From Succinivibrio sp. (GTDB lineage: Bacteria > Pseudomonadota > Gammaproteobacteria > Enterobacterales > Succinivibrionaceae): a stretch of DNA of 64,000 nucleotides. A program made the position numbers and the translations under genes. Location of the stretch: positions 1 through 64,000 of the forward strand of contig JAILLS010000083.1 of assembly GCA_024693025.1 (NCBI GenBank), written 5' to 3'. Below, piece by piece: positions 9,235 to 18,811 of the stretch. The notes beneath the pieces were generated by a model. The model ran no database searches, was not told where the DNA came from, and worked only from the letters and a program-made list of their open reading frames with translations. Each line of letters opens with the position of its first letter. The stretch's first letter is position 1.

Positions 9235-10104
9235 CTAAGGCTCGTCGACAATCTTAGGCTCCAGATAGGACGGCCGCTCATTGATCTTATCAGGACTGTA
9301 GTTGCGGCGGTCGTTGATATTCATATCGCTGATGGTCGACATATCGCCTGGCGAGAGCTCAAAATCAAAGAGTTTGGAATTACTGATGATCCTCTCCGGT
9401 CTCACCGACTTGGGGATCGCCACCAGCCCACGCTGCAGCGCCCAGCGCAGAATAATCTGAGCGGCATCCTTATGATAGAAATCCCGCATCCCGATAAAGC
9501 GCGGATCATCTATCAGGGTGCGCCCATGTCCGCCCAGCGGAGAATAGGCCTCCACCACAATGCCGCGCGCCTGACAGTAGCCGCACAGCTCCTCCTCCGT
9601 ATTGACCGGATGAATCTCCGTCTGATTGACCTGCGGAGCTCTCAGAATACCTGAGGCAAACAGATCCTCAAGATGATGCTCTCTGAAATTCGAGACGCCG
9701 ATGCAGCGGCACAGGCCTTCATCCTGCAGATGCTCTAAATCCTTATAGGCCTTGACATAATCGCCAAACGGCCAGTGCAAAAGAAGCAGATCCACATATT
9801 TGAGCTGCAGGCGCTCCAGCGAACGCAGCAGGCCTTCACGGGGATTGGCATAGTCAGTCTTCCACAGCTTGGTGGTCACAAAGATCTCCTCGCGCTTCAC
9901 TCCGGAATCAAGAATGCCCCGGCCCACACTGCGCTCATTGCAGTACACGCGTGCCGTGTCGATAAGCCGATATCCAAATTCCAGCGCCGTACGCACGGCC
10001 GAGCGGGTCTCCTCGCCCTGTGCGGCATTGAAGACGCCCAGCCCCAGACGCGGCATTTTGACCCCATTGTTCAGAGTCAGAGTTGATTCAAGGTGCAGAT
10101 CCAT
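9235..10104 (-). CDS. Aldo/keto reductase (AKR5-like)
   Basis: LIDTARVYCNERSVGRGI...LLLHWPFGDY...GVSNF...AIPKSVRPERI. Confidence 0.92.
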   Translation of the reverse strand: MDLHLESTLTLNNGVKMPRLGLGVFNAAQGEETRSAVRTALEFGYRLIDTARVYCNERSVGRGILDSGVKREEIFVTTKLWKTDYANPREGLLRSLERLQLKYVDLLLLHWPFGDYVKAYKDLEHLQDEGLCRCIGVSNFREHHLEDLFASGILRAPQVNQTEIHPVNTEEELCGYCQARGIVVEAYSPLGGHGRTLIDDPRFIGMRDFYHKDAAQIILRWALQRGLVAIPKSVRPERIISNSKLFDFELSPGDMSTISDMNINDRRNYSPDKINERPSYLEPKIVDEP

Positions 10105-10113
10105 GCGTTCCCC

Positions 10114-11100
10114 CTAGGTATTCTTTACAAACTGATAAGCCTGCTCCAGTACCTCTACGCCGGCGCCAGGTCTGGTCATATGTTCTGACAGATAGCGCCT
10201 GTAGCGGCGTGAGCCCGGGCAGGAATTGAACAGATTCAGAGCATGAATGGCCAGATGCTGCAGCTGATGACCTTCACTTAAAAACTGCTCGGCCAGATCC
10301 TCAATCCTTGCAAACACCTCCTCCCGGCTAGGCGGAGGAGCAGGATCATCAAAGAGCATGCTGTCCACCGAGGCGAGCAGATAAGGATTATCAATGATGG
10401 CCCGTCCGAGCATCACGCCATCGACATTGTTCAGATGCTCAAAGCAGCTCTCCAGCGAAATAATGCCCCCGTTGATGGTGAAATAGAGATCGGTAAATTC
10501 CTGCTTGAGCCGATACACGCGCCGATAATCCAAAGGCGGCACGCTGCGGTTCTCCTTAGGCGAGAGCCCCTTAAGCCAGCAGTGGCGGGCATGCAGCACG
10601 ACATGGCGGCAGCCTGAGAAACTGATATTGGCAATGAGCTCGCGGGTAAAATCCTCACTGGCAAATTCATCCACGCCCAGGCGGGTTTTCACCGACACCG
10701 GGATGGTGACCGCCTCCTGCATGGCATACAGACATTCTGAGAGCAGCTGCGGATCTTTCATCATCACCGCACCGAACTGACCTGACTGCACCTTGTCGGA
10801 AGGACAGCCGGCATTGAGATTGATGGCAGAAAAGCCCATACTCTCGCCAATCGCTGCGGCAACAGCCAGTTTTTTGGGATCATTGCCGCCCAGCTGCAGC
10901 GTGCAGGGCAGCTCGTCCTCATGATGCGCGAGCAGCTCAAGCTTTTCATGCACCAGAGCCTCGGCCGCAATCATTTCGGTATAGAGCATGGCCTGTCTGG
11001 TCATCACGCGCGCCAGCCTGCGAAAGGCTGACGTGGTCACATCAACCATCGGTGCGATGGAGAAGAGATCTGCCACACCAAATGGTTCGCCTAACAGCAT
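10114..11100 (-). CDS. dusA: tRNA-dihydrouridine synthase A
   Basis: SIAPMVDVTTSAFRRLAR; NLNAGCPSDKVQSGQFGAVMM; HARHCWLKGLSPKENRSVPPLDY; INGGI. Confidence 0.94.
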   Translation of the reverse strand: MLLGEPFGVADLFSIAPMVDVTTSAFRRLARVMTRQAMLYTEMIAAEALVHEKLELLAHHEDELPCTLQLGGNDPKKLAVAAAIGESMGFSAINLNAGCPSDKVQSGQFGAVMMKDPQLLSECLYAMQEAVTIPVSVKTRLGVDEFASEDFTRELIANISFSGCRHVVLHARHCWLKGLSPKENRSVPPLDYRRVYRLKQEFTDLYFTINGGIISLESCFEHLNNVDGVMLGRAIIDNPYLLASVDSMLFDDPAPPPSREEVFARIEDLAEQFLSEGHQLQHLAIHALNLFNSCPGSRRYRRYLSEHMTRPGAGVEVLEQAYQFVKNT

Positions 11101-11109
11101 CGGCAGATC

Positions 11110-12399
11110 CTAACTGTTAATCCAGCGGAAGGCTTCGGTATCACAGACAGACTTTACCGCATCATCCACCCACGCGGTAGAGAAAATCGGCAGATCACAT
11201 GTGATTTTACCGATCAGCTCCTGCAGAGCCGCCGTACGCTGTTCATCCGGATTCACCAGCATCTGCGCAATCGCCTCGCCAAGCCTGGACATCGCGATCG
11301 CGGAGACGCCCCGGGTCGTTGCCGGCAGCGTGGAGAAGCGGATGGAATCAAACTTGATGCGCGCATCCGAGGTCAGAAGATCCGTGGTCCTCACCTTGAT
11401 GCCGTTCTGGAACAGAAGCTCCTGCGCGCCACGCGCACTCAGAGCCGTGCTCTTGCTGTCCACCATCACAAGATGCGTCTGCGTGCCGCTGGCTAAAACC
11501 TTGACACCGCCGCGGGTCAGGCCTTCGGCAAAAGCCTCGGCATTCTCGACCACCGCTCTGGCATAGGCCCTGTGATTTTCGGACTTGAGCTCAATCATGC
11601 GGCAGGCAAGCGCTGCCAGCGACGGGGTCAGCAGCCCCTTGTGTCCTGCCGTGGTCACGGTCCGGTCAATGAGATTGCCAAGATCCGAACTGCACAGGAT
11701 CACCGCAGACTGCGGTCCCTGCAGAGAGCCAAAGGTCCTGAAGGTTACCACATCCGCATAAGGTACAGGTGAGCTCAAAACGCCTGCGGCGATGAGACCG
11801 GCATTCTGTGAGATATCACACCACAGATAGGCCCCTGCCGCCTTGGCAATGGCACTGAGCCTGGCATAATCGATGGATAAAGGATAGTTGATCGGGGAGA
11901 CGATGATGAGATGCGGATGACAGTTTAAGGCTTTTTTCTCAATTTCATCGTAGTTTAACAGCTGAGTCTTAGGATCCACGCCGAAGTTTTCAAAGCGATA
12001 GACAAAATTCTCGTTGTTGCAGTGCTCCTTTTTGCGCAGATCAAGCGACATCACGATATCGCCGCGCTGCGTTAAGGCCTGAAACACCACGCGGGAGGCA
12101 CCTTCAATGGTAATAGCCCTGAGATTGGCATGATCGGCCCCGAAAATCTCGCAGATGCGCTTGCAGGTCAGGCCTTCAAGGCCCATGGTGCGGTTAAACT
12201 CGTCCTTGGTGACTGAATTGTTGATGAGCACATTGCCTAAAATGGCCGCACACAGTGGTGAAGTGCTGTTTTCATCAGGAATAAAAGACAGAGATTTATG
12301 TTGATAATCCAGCTTTTTTTCAAAGAAATTAAATAATTCAGGATCTGCCTGTTTTAAGAGATTAAATGGATTCATCCTCACACCCCCTGCCACCCTCAA
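11110..12399 (-). CDS. Serine hydroxymethyltransferase-like protein, predicted PLP-lysine-deficient
   Basis: SHMT-like blocks: FIPDENSTSP, ENFGVDPKTQLLNYDEIEKKALNCHPHLIIVSPINYPLSIDYARLSAIAKAAGAYLWCDISQNAGLIAAGVLSSPVPYADVVTFRTFGSLQGPQSAVIL. At the canonical TTTTHKTLxGPRGG site it reads TFRTFGSLQGPQSA. Confidence 0.75.
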   Translation of the reverse strand: MRVAGGVRMNPFNLLKQADPELFNFFEKKLDYQHKSLSFIPDENSTSPLCAAILGNVLINNSVTKDEFNRTMGLEGLTCKRICEIFGADHANLRAITIEGASRVVFQALTQRGDIVMSLDLRKKEHCNNENFVYRFENFGVDPKTQLLNYDEIEKKALNCHPHLIIVSPINYPLSIDYARLSAIAKAAGAYLWCDISQNAGLIAAGVLSSPVPYADVVTFRTFGSLQGPQSAVILCSSDLGNLIDRTVTTAGHKGLLTPSLAALACRMIELKSENHRAYARAVVENAEAFAEGLTRGGVKVLASGTQTHLVMVDSKSTALSARGAQELLFQNGIKVRTTDLLTSDARIKFDSIRFSTLPATTRGVSAIAMSRLGEAIAQMLVNPDEQRTAALQELIGKITCDLPIFSTAWVDDAVKSVCDTEAFRWINS

Positions 12400-12549
12400 G
12401 CGAATACTTAAGCTCAGCCCTTCAGTTACTTTTATCTTACTAAGATTTTTCAGCTTTTTTCAAAAAAAGACTACAAATTGCAAGATAGCTCTAAAAAAAC
12501 TAGAGCTTAGCATCTGCCAGAGCTTAAGCACGGTCATGGGGAAAAAGCC

Positions 12550-12583
12550 CGAGATCTGCATCCATATGCCGGATGCAGATCCC
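12550..12583 (-). terminator. Terminator-like hairpin downstream of 12588-13481
   Basis: GATCTGCATCC-N7-GGATGCAGATC perfect 11-bp stem; minus-strand T-run beyond (cgggctttttc). Confidence 0.75.
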
Positions 12584-12587
12584 AGGT

Positions 12588-13481
12588 TTAGGCAGGAGTC
12601 TTGGCTTGATCAAGATCTTTTGGTGCCAGTGCAGTCTCATCAGGACTGCTCTTAGAGCTTGCCTTCGGCATCAGACCGAGCCTTGTTCTGGTACGCCTGA
12701 TGCGCTGCAGGATCTCCTGATAGGTCTTAAGCGTGCCGTCTACCGAAAACAGCTGCTGTTTAAGCGCATAGTTCTCTGTCTCGCTCACGCCTCTCTCGCT
12801 CTGGCGCAAAGCCTCCTCTGACTTGTTCTGCAGCAGGCCGTCATGCTTTGGCGCACAGTCTTTATCACTCAGGCCAGAGAGCCTGGCACGCTCGGCCTGA
12901 CGTATTTCCTGCTGATGCACGCGCTCTTCCTCACGGGTCGGCAGATCCTGATACTCTCTGCTCTGAGTGAATTTTGCGGTTGACTTTTCAACCTGCTCTG
13001 TGCGGCGCTGCTGCATCGAGCAGAACTTTAGCCTGTCCTCCTCTTGAATATGCGGATTACTGCTGATGTTCTTTACATTCACATAGGCGGTGGTCAGCCG
13101 GCCTAATTTTAAGGCTGCCACCTCCTCACGGTTCCTGCAGCGCTGCAGAGCGCGCTCATACTGCTTCTGCTCGCATTCTGAGGCAAGCAGATCATTATAG
13201 GTCAGAGGATCGGCCACCCTAAGATACTGCTTTTCAAAAAAAGACAGTTTCCGGCCGCTCTCAAGCTTGGCTTTAATCTCAGTGAGCCGGCGCTCATCCT
13301 GAGGTTTGTCTTCTTTTGCCCTGGCAAGACTGTCCCTGATTTTGGACAAAAGACTGTCAGAGCTTTCCTCACTGACAGCCTGTGCAGATAAAGGCTCAGC
13401 AGAGGCTGCTTTAGCTCTGCATTGCTGCTTCTGCAGCGATACAGTGCCCGCCGTAAAAGCTCGGGTAAGCAAATTCACCAT
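12588..13481 (-). CDS. Hypothetical charged, coiled-coil-rich protein
   Basis: 297-aa ORF with its own downstream hairpin; E/K/R/Q-rich; no signal peptide seen; central LTEIKAKLESGRKLSFFEKQYLRVADPLTYNDLLASECEQKQYERALQRCRNREEVAALK. Confidence 0.7.
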   Translation of the reverse strand: MVNLLTRAFTAGTVSLQKQQCRAKAASAEPLSAQAVSEESSDSLLSKIRDSLARAKEDKPQDERRLTEIKAKLESGRKLSFFEKQYLRVADPLTYNDLLASECEQKQYERALQRCRNREEVAALKLGRLTTAYVNVKNISSNPHIQEEDRLKFCSMQQRRTEQVEKSTAKFTQSREYQDLPTREEERVHQQEIRQAERARLSGLSDKDCAPKHDGLLQNKSEEALRQSERGVSETENYALKQQLFSVDGTLKTYQEILQRIRRTRTRLGLMPKASSKSSPDETALAPKDLDQAKTPA

Positions 13482-13760
13482 ATTCTCTCCTTGAGGTCTT
13501 TTTATCGTCTGTCTAAAGCAGACTCCGACTCTTCTACTTAAATATCGGCAAAGAATTCAAATTATTAAGTACTTTATAACCGCTAAACAGGCTAGATCAG
13601 TCGACCCCAATTCAGTTATGCATTTTTGTTAATGATAAGTATAGAAAATAGGTATTGGCATAATGAGGCCTAACTTATCTATAATGAGGCAGAACCTGCT
13701 TAATGCCGGGCTTTTACTTTAAACTGCCTGCAGCCAGCCTAAAAGGATCAGGAGCCTCTA

Positions 13761-14726
13761 ATGAAATTCCTAAGACTCAGTTTATTGCTCTTAACCACTC
13801 TGTGTTTAAGCATCGCCTCTGCCATCCCTCCTGACGGCGAGAGCGCCGAGGTACAGAATTATATAAAGGCTTATATGCAGGCTTATTTTAATCCCGTCAA
13901 AGGTCAGGTTCGTCCCGTTTATAAAGCCTTAAATGGCTGGCTGCATGAAAGCTACAGCGCAGCTGCAGTACCGGTTGAAAAATTCACCAATACCGCCATA
14001 GATTCAGACCGGGTGGTACTGCAGTGCCATGGCGGAGGCTATGTGCTGGGTCTGAATCAGGGATACCGTTTTTTTGCGCAGAGACAGGCGCAGGCACTGC
14101 AGGCCAGAACCATTTATACCTTTGATTACCGTCATGCTCCCAAGCATACTCATCCTGCAGCCTTAGAGGATGCCGTGACAGTCTACAGACAACTGCTCTC
14201 GGAAGGATGTGATCCGCATAAACTGCTGGTCATCGGTGATTCGGCAGGCGGCAATCTGGCTCTGAGCCTCTGCCTCAAGCTCAGAGAACTTAAGCTGCCT
14301 CAGCCGCAGGGGCTAATTCTGATCTCACCGTGGACCGCGCTCAATGAGCTGCCTTCCAGAACTGCCTATTTTAAACGGGACAAGGTGCTTGGCGAACACA
14401 CGCCTCTCAATCAGGCTGTCGCCTCACCTGCCTATGCTGAAGGCTATGCCCTCAGCAGTCCGGAGCTGTCACCTGTATATGCCGATTTAAGCGGTCTGCC
14501 GCCTCTGCTCATTCAGGCTGGCGGTTATGAAATTCTGCGCTCTGACAGTGAAATGCTCAAAGAGGCAGCTGACCGCTATGGGCTTGAGGCAAGGCTCAGC
14601 ATCTATCCGGGTATGCCTCACGATTTTCCTTTGGTCATGCCTGATCTCCCGCAGTCCCAAAGCGCATTTGAGGAAATGGGAGCCTTTGCTCAGCAGCTGT
14701 GCGATGACAGCCAAAGTCCAGAGTGA
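13761..14726 (+). CDS. Secreted alpha/beta hydrolase (HSL/acetyl-hydrolase family)
   Basis: Signal peptide MKFLRLSLLLLTTLCLSIASA; oxyanion HGGGYVLG; nucleophile VIGDSAGGNLAL; GMPHDF His. Confidence 0.9.
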   Translation: MKFLRLSLLLLTTLCLSIASAIPPDGESAEVQNYIKAYMQAYFNPVKGQVRPVYKALNGWLHESYSAAAVPVEKFTNTAIDSDRVVLQCHGGGYVLGLNQGYRFFAQRQAQALQARTIYTFDYRHAPKHTHPAALEDAVTVYRQLLSEGCDPHKLLVIGDSAGGNLALSLCLKLRELKLPQPQGLILISPWTALNELPSRTAYFKRDKVLGEHTPLNQAVASPAYAEGYALSSPELSPVYADLSGLPPLLIQAGGYEILRSDSEMLKEAADRYGLEARLSIYPGMPHDFPLVMPDLPQSQSAFEEMGAFAQQLCDDSQSPE

Positions 14727-14790
14727 ACCTTGGAATACAGCAGATATTTAACATTATAGTCATTGCACAGAGCAAGACATACCAAGTCTG

Positions 14791-14895
14791 ATGAGACTGT
14801 ATCAGTGCCGAGACTGCCGACAGCATAAGACTAATCCAGATAGCCATGGGCAATGCAGGTGGCCGAAATGCTCTAAAGTCAAACAATCAGTATAA
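14791..14895 (+). CDS. Possible 34-aa Cys-rich (zinc-ribbon-like) micro-ORF
   Basis: ATG...TAA: MRLYQCRDCRQHKTNPDSHGQCRWPKCSKVKQSV, CxxC...CxxxxC. Not in the supplied ORF track (too short); no strong RBS seen. Confidence 0.25.
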   Translation: MRLYQCRDCRQHKTNPDSHGQCRWPKCSKVKQSV

Positions 14896-15052
14896 ACCTT
14901 TTAACTCATTAAAATAAAAGACTAAAACCTTATTCTTAAAATTAATTATTAATACGTATTGTTAGTTGTTTAAGCTGGATTTATAATATAAAAAATCTAG
15001 TGAACGTAATGCTCCCCCCCCATAATTATTTATTCTGATAGGTTTGTTTTAT

Positions 15053-16723
15053 ATGGATAATCAGGTCATTGCTGGATTAAGCACCATAGATTATGTAATT
15101 TTTGCTGTTTACGCTCTGCTTGTTGTTGCTATCGGTCTTAATGCCTCCAGAAAGAATACCCATTCTGCAGAAGGTTACTTCTTAGCAGGCAAATCAATTC
15201 CCTGGTGGGCTGTGGGAGCATCTCTGATTGCGGCAAACATTTCTGCTGAACAGTTCATCGGCATGTCTGGTTCAGGTTTTGTCATAGGTTTTGGTATAGC
15301 CTCCTATGAGTTCATTGCTGCTGTCACTTTGATTCTGGTTGGTAAATATTTCCTGCCGATTTTCATTGAGCAAGGGATTTATACCATTCCTGAATTCGTG
15401 GAAAAACGTTTCAACCGAACCTTAAAGACCATTCTGGCGGTGTTCTGGCTCTGTCTGTACATCTTCGTTAACCTGACTTCTGTTCTTTACCTGGGCGGTA
15501 CTGCACTTGAGACTATTTTAGGTATTCCTATGATGTATGCAATTATAGGTCTGGCTGCATTTGCTCTCATCTATTCTGTATATGGCGGTCTGTCTGCGGT
15601 GGTATGGACTGACGTTATTCAGGTTGCCGTTCTGGTGGTCGGTGGTTTTGCAACGTCATATCTTTCCTTAAAGTGGATTGGTGGTGACGACGGTGTCCTG
15701 CACGGTTTATCAACCTTAGTCAAAGAAATTCCTGATCACTTCACCATGATTCTTGATCGGAACGATCCTGAATTCTCCAACCTGCCTGGTATTGCTGTGC
15801 TGATTGGAGGTATGTGGGTAGCTCACCTCTATTACTGGGGTTTCAACCAGTACATCATTCAGCGTACTTTTGCCGCTAAATCTATCGATGAGGCTCAGAA
15901 AGGTCTTGTATTCGCCGCTTTCTTAAAGTGCATCACTCCTATTATTGTGGTAATTCCTGGTATTGCAGCCTACTACATTACTGTGCATAATCCCGCACTT
16001 TTGGAAAATCTGAAAGCACTTTATGGTGACATAGTTGCCAATTCTGTCCCTACTGCTGAGCGTGCTGATAAAGCTTATCCATGGGTTGCTCAGCTGCTTC
16101 CAGTCGGTATCAAGGGCTTAGTATTTGCTGCTCTGGCGGCCGCTATTGTATCTTCACTAGCGTCAATGCTGAACTCTACCGCAACCATCTTCACTATGGA
16201 TATTTTCAAAGAGTACATCAAGCCACAGGCATCAGATCTGACTTTAGTCAGTATGGGGCGGATCACTGCTGTGGTGGCTCTGGTTATTGCTATCATTCTC
16301 GCCCCGATGTTAAGTACTTTAGGTCAGGCCTTCCAGTACATTCAGGAATACACCGGCGTGGTTTCGCCTGGTATTCTTGCCGTGTTCCTATGCGGTCTGT
16401 TCTACAAGAAGACTACATCTAAAGCTGCAATTATCGGGGTATTAGCCTCAATTGTAATTGCCTTAGTTTTAAAATTTCTACCAATCAGCATGCCATTCAT
16501 TGATCAGATGTTCTATACCCTGTTCTTAACTGTTGCTATAATCGTATTTGTATCTTTGTCAACCAATCCTAACTATGATGATGAGAAGGCCATCGAGACT
16601 ACAGCTCAGACCTTCAAGACTTCCAGCGGTTTTGCTGTCGCCTCATATGCTGTACTCCTCATTGTTACCGTAATTTACCTAGCCTTCTGGGATCCGGTAA
16701 TAGGCTTTGCTTTTACAGACTAA
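15053..16723 (+). CDS. Sodium:solute symporter (SSS/SGLT family)
   Basis: IGLNASRKNTHSAEGYFLAGKSIPWWAVGASLIAANISAEQFIGMSGSGF...; multiple TMs. ORF 15044 begins with TTG; ATG at 15053 preferred. Confidence 0.93.
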   Translation: MDNQVIAGLSTIDYVIFAVYALLVVAIGLNASRKNTHSAEGYFLAGKSIPWWAVGASLIAANISAEQFIGMSGSGFVIGFGIASYEFIAAVTLILVGKYFLPIFIEQGIYTIPEFVEKRFNRTLKTILAVFWLCLYIFVNLTSVLYLGGTALETILGIPMMYAIIGLAAFALIYSVYGGLSAVVWTDVIQVAVLVVGGFATSYLSLKWIGGDDGVLHGLSTLVKEIPDHFTMILDRNDPEFSNLPGIAVLIGGMWVAHLYYWGFNQYIIQRTFAAKSIDEAQKGLVFAAFLKCITPIIVVIPGIAAYYITVHNPALLENLKALYGDIVANSVPTAERADKAYPWVAQLLPVGIKGLVFAALAAAIVSSLASMLNSTATIFTMDIFKEYIKPQASDLTLVSMGRITAVVALVIAIILAPMLSTLGQAFQYIQEYTGVVSPGILAVFLCGLFYKKTTSKAAIIGVLASIVIALVLKFLPISMPFIDQMFYTLFLTVAIIVFVSLSTNPNYDDEKAIETTAQTFKTSSGFAVASYAVLLIVTVIYLAFWDPVIGFAFTD

Positions 16724-16772
16724 GCACTAACCTATTAGCTAGACAAAAGATTCGAAAACCGCTTTAATTTTC

Positions 16773-16806
16773 AAAAGGAATGCATACTAAAATACATTCC
16801 TTTTTT
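16773..16806 (+). terminator. Terminator of the SSS symporter gene
   Basis: AAAGGAATG...CATTCCTTTTTT hairpin with T-run. Confidence 0.85.
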
Positions 16807-17245
16807 ACGGCTGCGTATACTTACTTGAATAATTCTTATAGAAAGCTAAAAGAGTAACCATAAACGGTTGCAGATCTGCCTCTATCTTCTAGCTGTTTTA
16901 GATCTGATTTTGTGGAATTTAGAGGAGACCACGGATTGCTCACTAAAATTTCAAAATAATAGTTTTACTATCTTATTTCAATAAGTTAAAACGATTTGTC
17001 CTGCTAATAGATCAGATTGTTTAACTTAGAAAACGCTGATTTAATCCAAAGGCCACACATTTGCTCTAAAAGCATTGAAAATTAAATATATAATTTTAAA
17101 ATCTGACTCCTTCAGTCGTGAGCCTAAATCAATTACAGCTTCAGTCTTATTCAAAAATTTTAATGAGCAAGGTTTGATGGCAGCAGACCAAGAAGTCTTA
17201 GTGAACCGGAAAAGATGCACAGAAAAGCTCGCAGCACCAGATCTA

Positions 17246-17284
17246 AAGAAAAAGACTCATTATTTCCTTAGAAATAATGAGTCT
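17246..17284 (-). terminator. Terminator of the SLC13-type transporter gene
   Basis: GACTCATTATTTC-CTTA-GAAATAATGAGTC perfect 13-bp stem; minus-strand reading gives a T-rich tail. Confidence 0.85.
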
Positions 17285-17324
17285 TTATATGCGCTTAAGC
17301 CTGCCTTTGGCAGAAGCCAACAGA

Positions 17325-18584
17325 CTAATTAAAAGGCCAGGCGATCGGCACAATCAGCACACAGAGAATGAAGCTGATGATGCATAAAGGCAGACCGATC
17401 TTCACATAGTCCATAAATCTGAAACCGCCCGGAGTTAAAATCAGAGTGTTAGGCGGAGTTGCTACCGGAGTAGCAAAGGAGCAGGAAGCAGCGATGGTAA
17501 TACCCATGATCACAGCATAAGGAGAAGCGTGAATCTGCTCGGAAATAGACAGACCGATTGGCATCAGCAGAGCTGCAGTAGCGGTATTAGGCATGAACTG
17601 GGTCAGACCGCAGGAGAGCATGAATAAAACAGCCATAATGGTCATGCCGGATGGATTATCACCCATAAAGCCGCACACGAATTCAGCAATCATACGGCCG
17701 GCGCCTGATTTATCCAGAGCGGTAGCAATCGGGAGCATACCGGCAAAGAGGAAGATGGTCACCCAGTCAATGCCGCGATAGGCCTGCTTTTCAGTAATAC
17801 AGCCGGTCAGCACGCAGAGCAGACCGCCGATCACGGCCACCATGCTGGAGCTGACTCCAGGGATGCCGACGATAAGACCGCTGATCACTAAGGCCAGAAT
17901 AATCAGAGCTTCCCAGCGCTGCTTGTTGGTGCCCACAATCTCACCTTCACCGTCGTCGCCGCCGATTTTGGCAATGTGATGAGGCAGAACCTTAGGACCC
18001 ACAAAAATTGTAAAGAGCAGAGCGCAGATGGTAATCGGACCGCCGATAATCGCAAACTCGAAGAAGCCGAAAGGCTCGATTCCAGCCTGCTCTAAGGCGG
18101 CATTGGCCAGCATATTTGGAGGTGTACCGATCATGGTCAGCTGACAGCCAGCATTTGCTGCAATCGCCAGACCCATCAGCAGGGTCGAGCATGGGATCTT
18201 GGCGGACACGCACAGACCAATCACCATTGGCATTAAACAGGCGACCGTTCCGGTATTGTTGGCAAAAGCCGACATGAACACGGTTAACAGCATCATCGCA
18301 AGCAGCAACGGACGCTCGTTGGTACCCACTTTCTTAATAATAAAATTGCCTACCGACTGTGCCAGGCCCGAATCGAGCATGGCTGTACCTACCACGAACA
18401 TACCAGCAAACAGCACCACGGTGTTGTTGGAAAAACCGGCATAAGCTTCCTTGGTGGTTAACACGCCTGTCAAGGCAAGGACCACTGTAGCGCTTAAGGC
18501 AGTGATAGCAATCGGCAATAACTCGGTAACGAATAAAAAGGCGACAACGCCTAATACTACCAAAGTAATAATTGCTGGATCCAT
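17325..18584 (-). CDS. SLC13/DASS (CitT/ArsB-like) anion transporter
   Basis: FAGMFVVGTAMLDSGLAQSVG...; SAFANNTGTVACLMPMVIGLC; GTPPNMLANAAL; QFMPNTATAALLMPIGLSI; ATPVATPPNTLILTPGGFRFMDYVKIGLPL. Confidence 0.92.
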   Translation of the reverse strand: MDPAIITLVVLGVVAFLFVTELLPIAITALSATVVLALTGVLTTKEAYAGFSNNTVVLFAGMFVVGTAMLDSGLAQSVGNFIIKKVGTNERPLLLAMMLLTVFMSAFANNTGTVACLMPMVIGLCVSAKIPCSTLLMGLAIAANAGCQLTMIGTPPNMLANAALEQAGIEPFGFFEFAIIGGPITICALLFTIFVGPKVLPHHIAKIGGDDGEGEIVGTNKQRWEALIILALVISGLIVGIPGVSSSMVAVIGGLLCVLTGCITEKQAYRGIDWVTIFLFAGMLPIATALDKSGAGRMIAEFVCGFMGDNPSGMTIMAVLFMLSCGLTQFMPNTATAALLMPIGLSISEQIHASPYAVIMGITIAASCSFATPVATPPNTLILTPGGFRFMDYVKIGLPLCIISFILCVLIVPIAWPFN

Positions 18585-18795
18585 AAAATTTTCCTAAATT
18601 AAACAAGTCATTGCACCAGGCAAAGGCTCAATTTTTCTCATATGGCATATTGAATATATATACAAATAAATATATATAATTCTTATACCCATAAATACAA
18701 CGGCGCTTATTTTACATCCCAAACGCTGAAGCATGCAAAGACTGCAAACGGATTTAATCCGAAAACCCTAGAATTTACGTAAAATAAACCCAAAA

Positions 18796-18811
18796 TGTGA
18801 TCTTGATCAAA
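18796..18811. promoter_or_regulatory. Candidate CRP-like site in a divergent intergenic region
   Basis: TGTGATCTTGATCAAA resembles TGTGA-N6-TCACA with one mismatch; lies between 18584(-) and 18885(+). Confidence 0.35.

Noticed and set aside
14635-14886. 83-aa minus-strand ORF with a hydrophobic stretch
   Set aside because: Overlaps the end of the esterase gene, no RBS or homology recognised; the plus-strand Cys-rich reading of the same gap looked at least as plausible.
17075-17332. 85-aa plus-strand ORF
   Set aside because: Its 3' part runs through a perfect 13-bp terminator hairpin belonging to the opposite-strand transporter gene; likely spurious.
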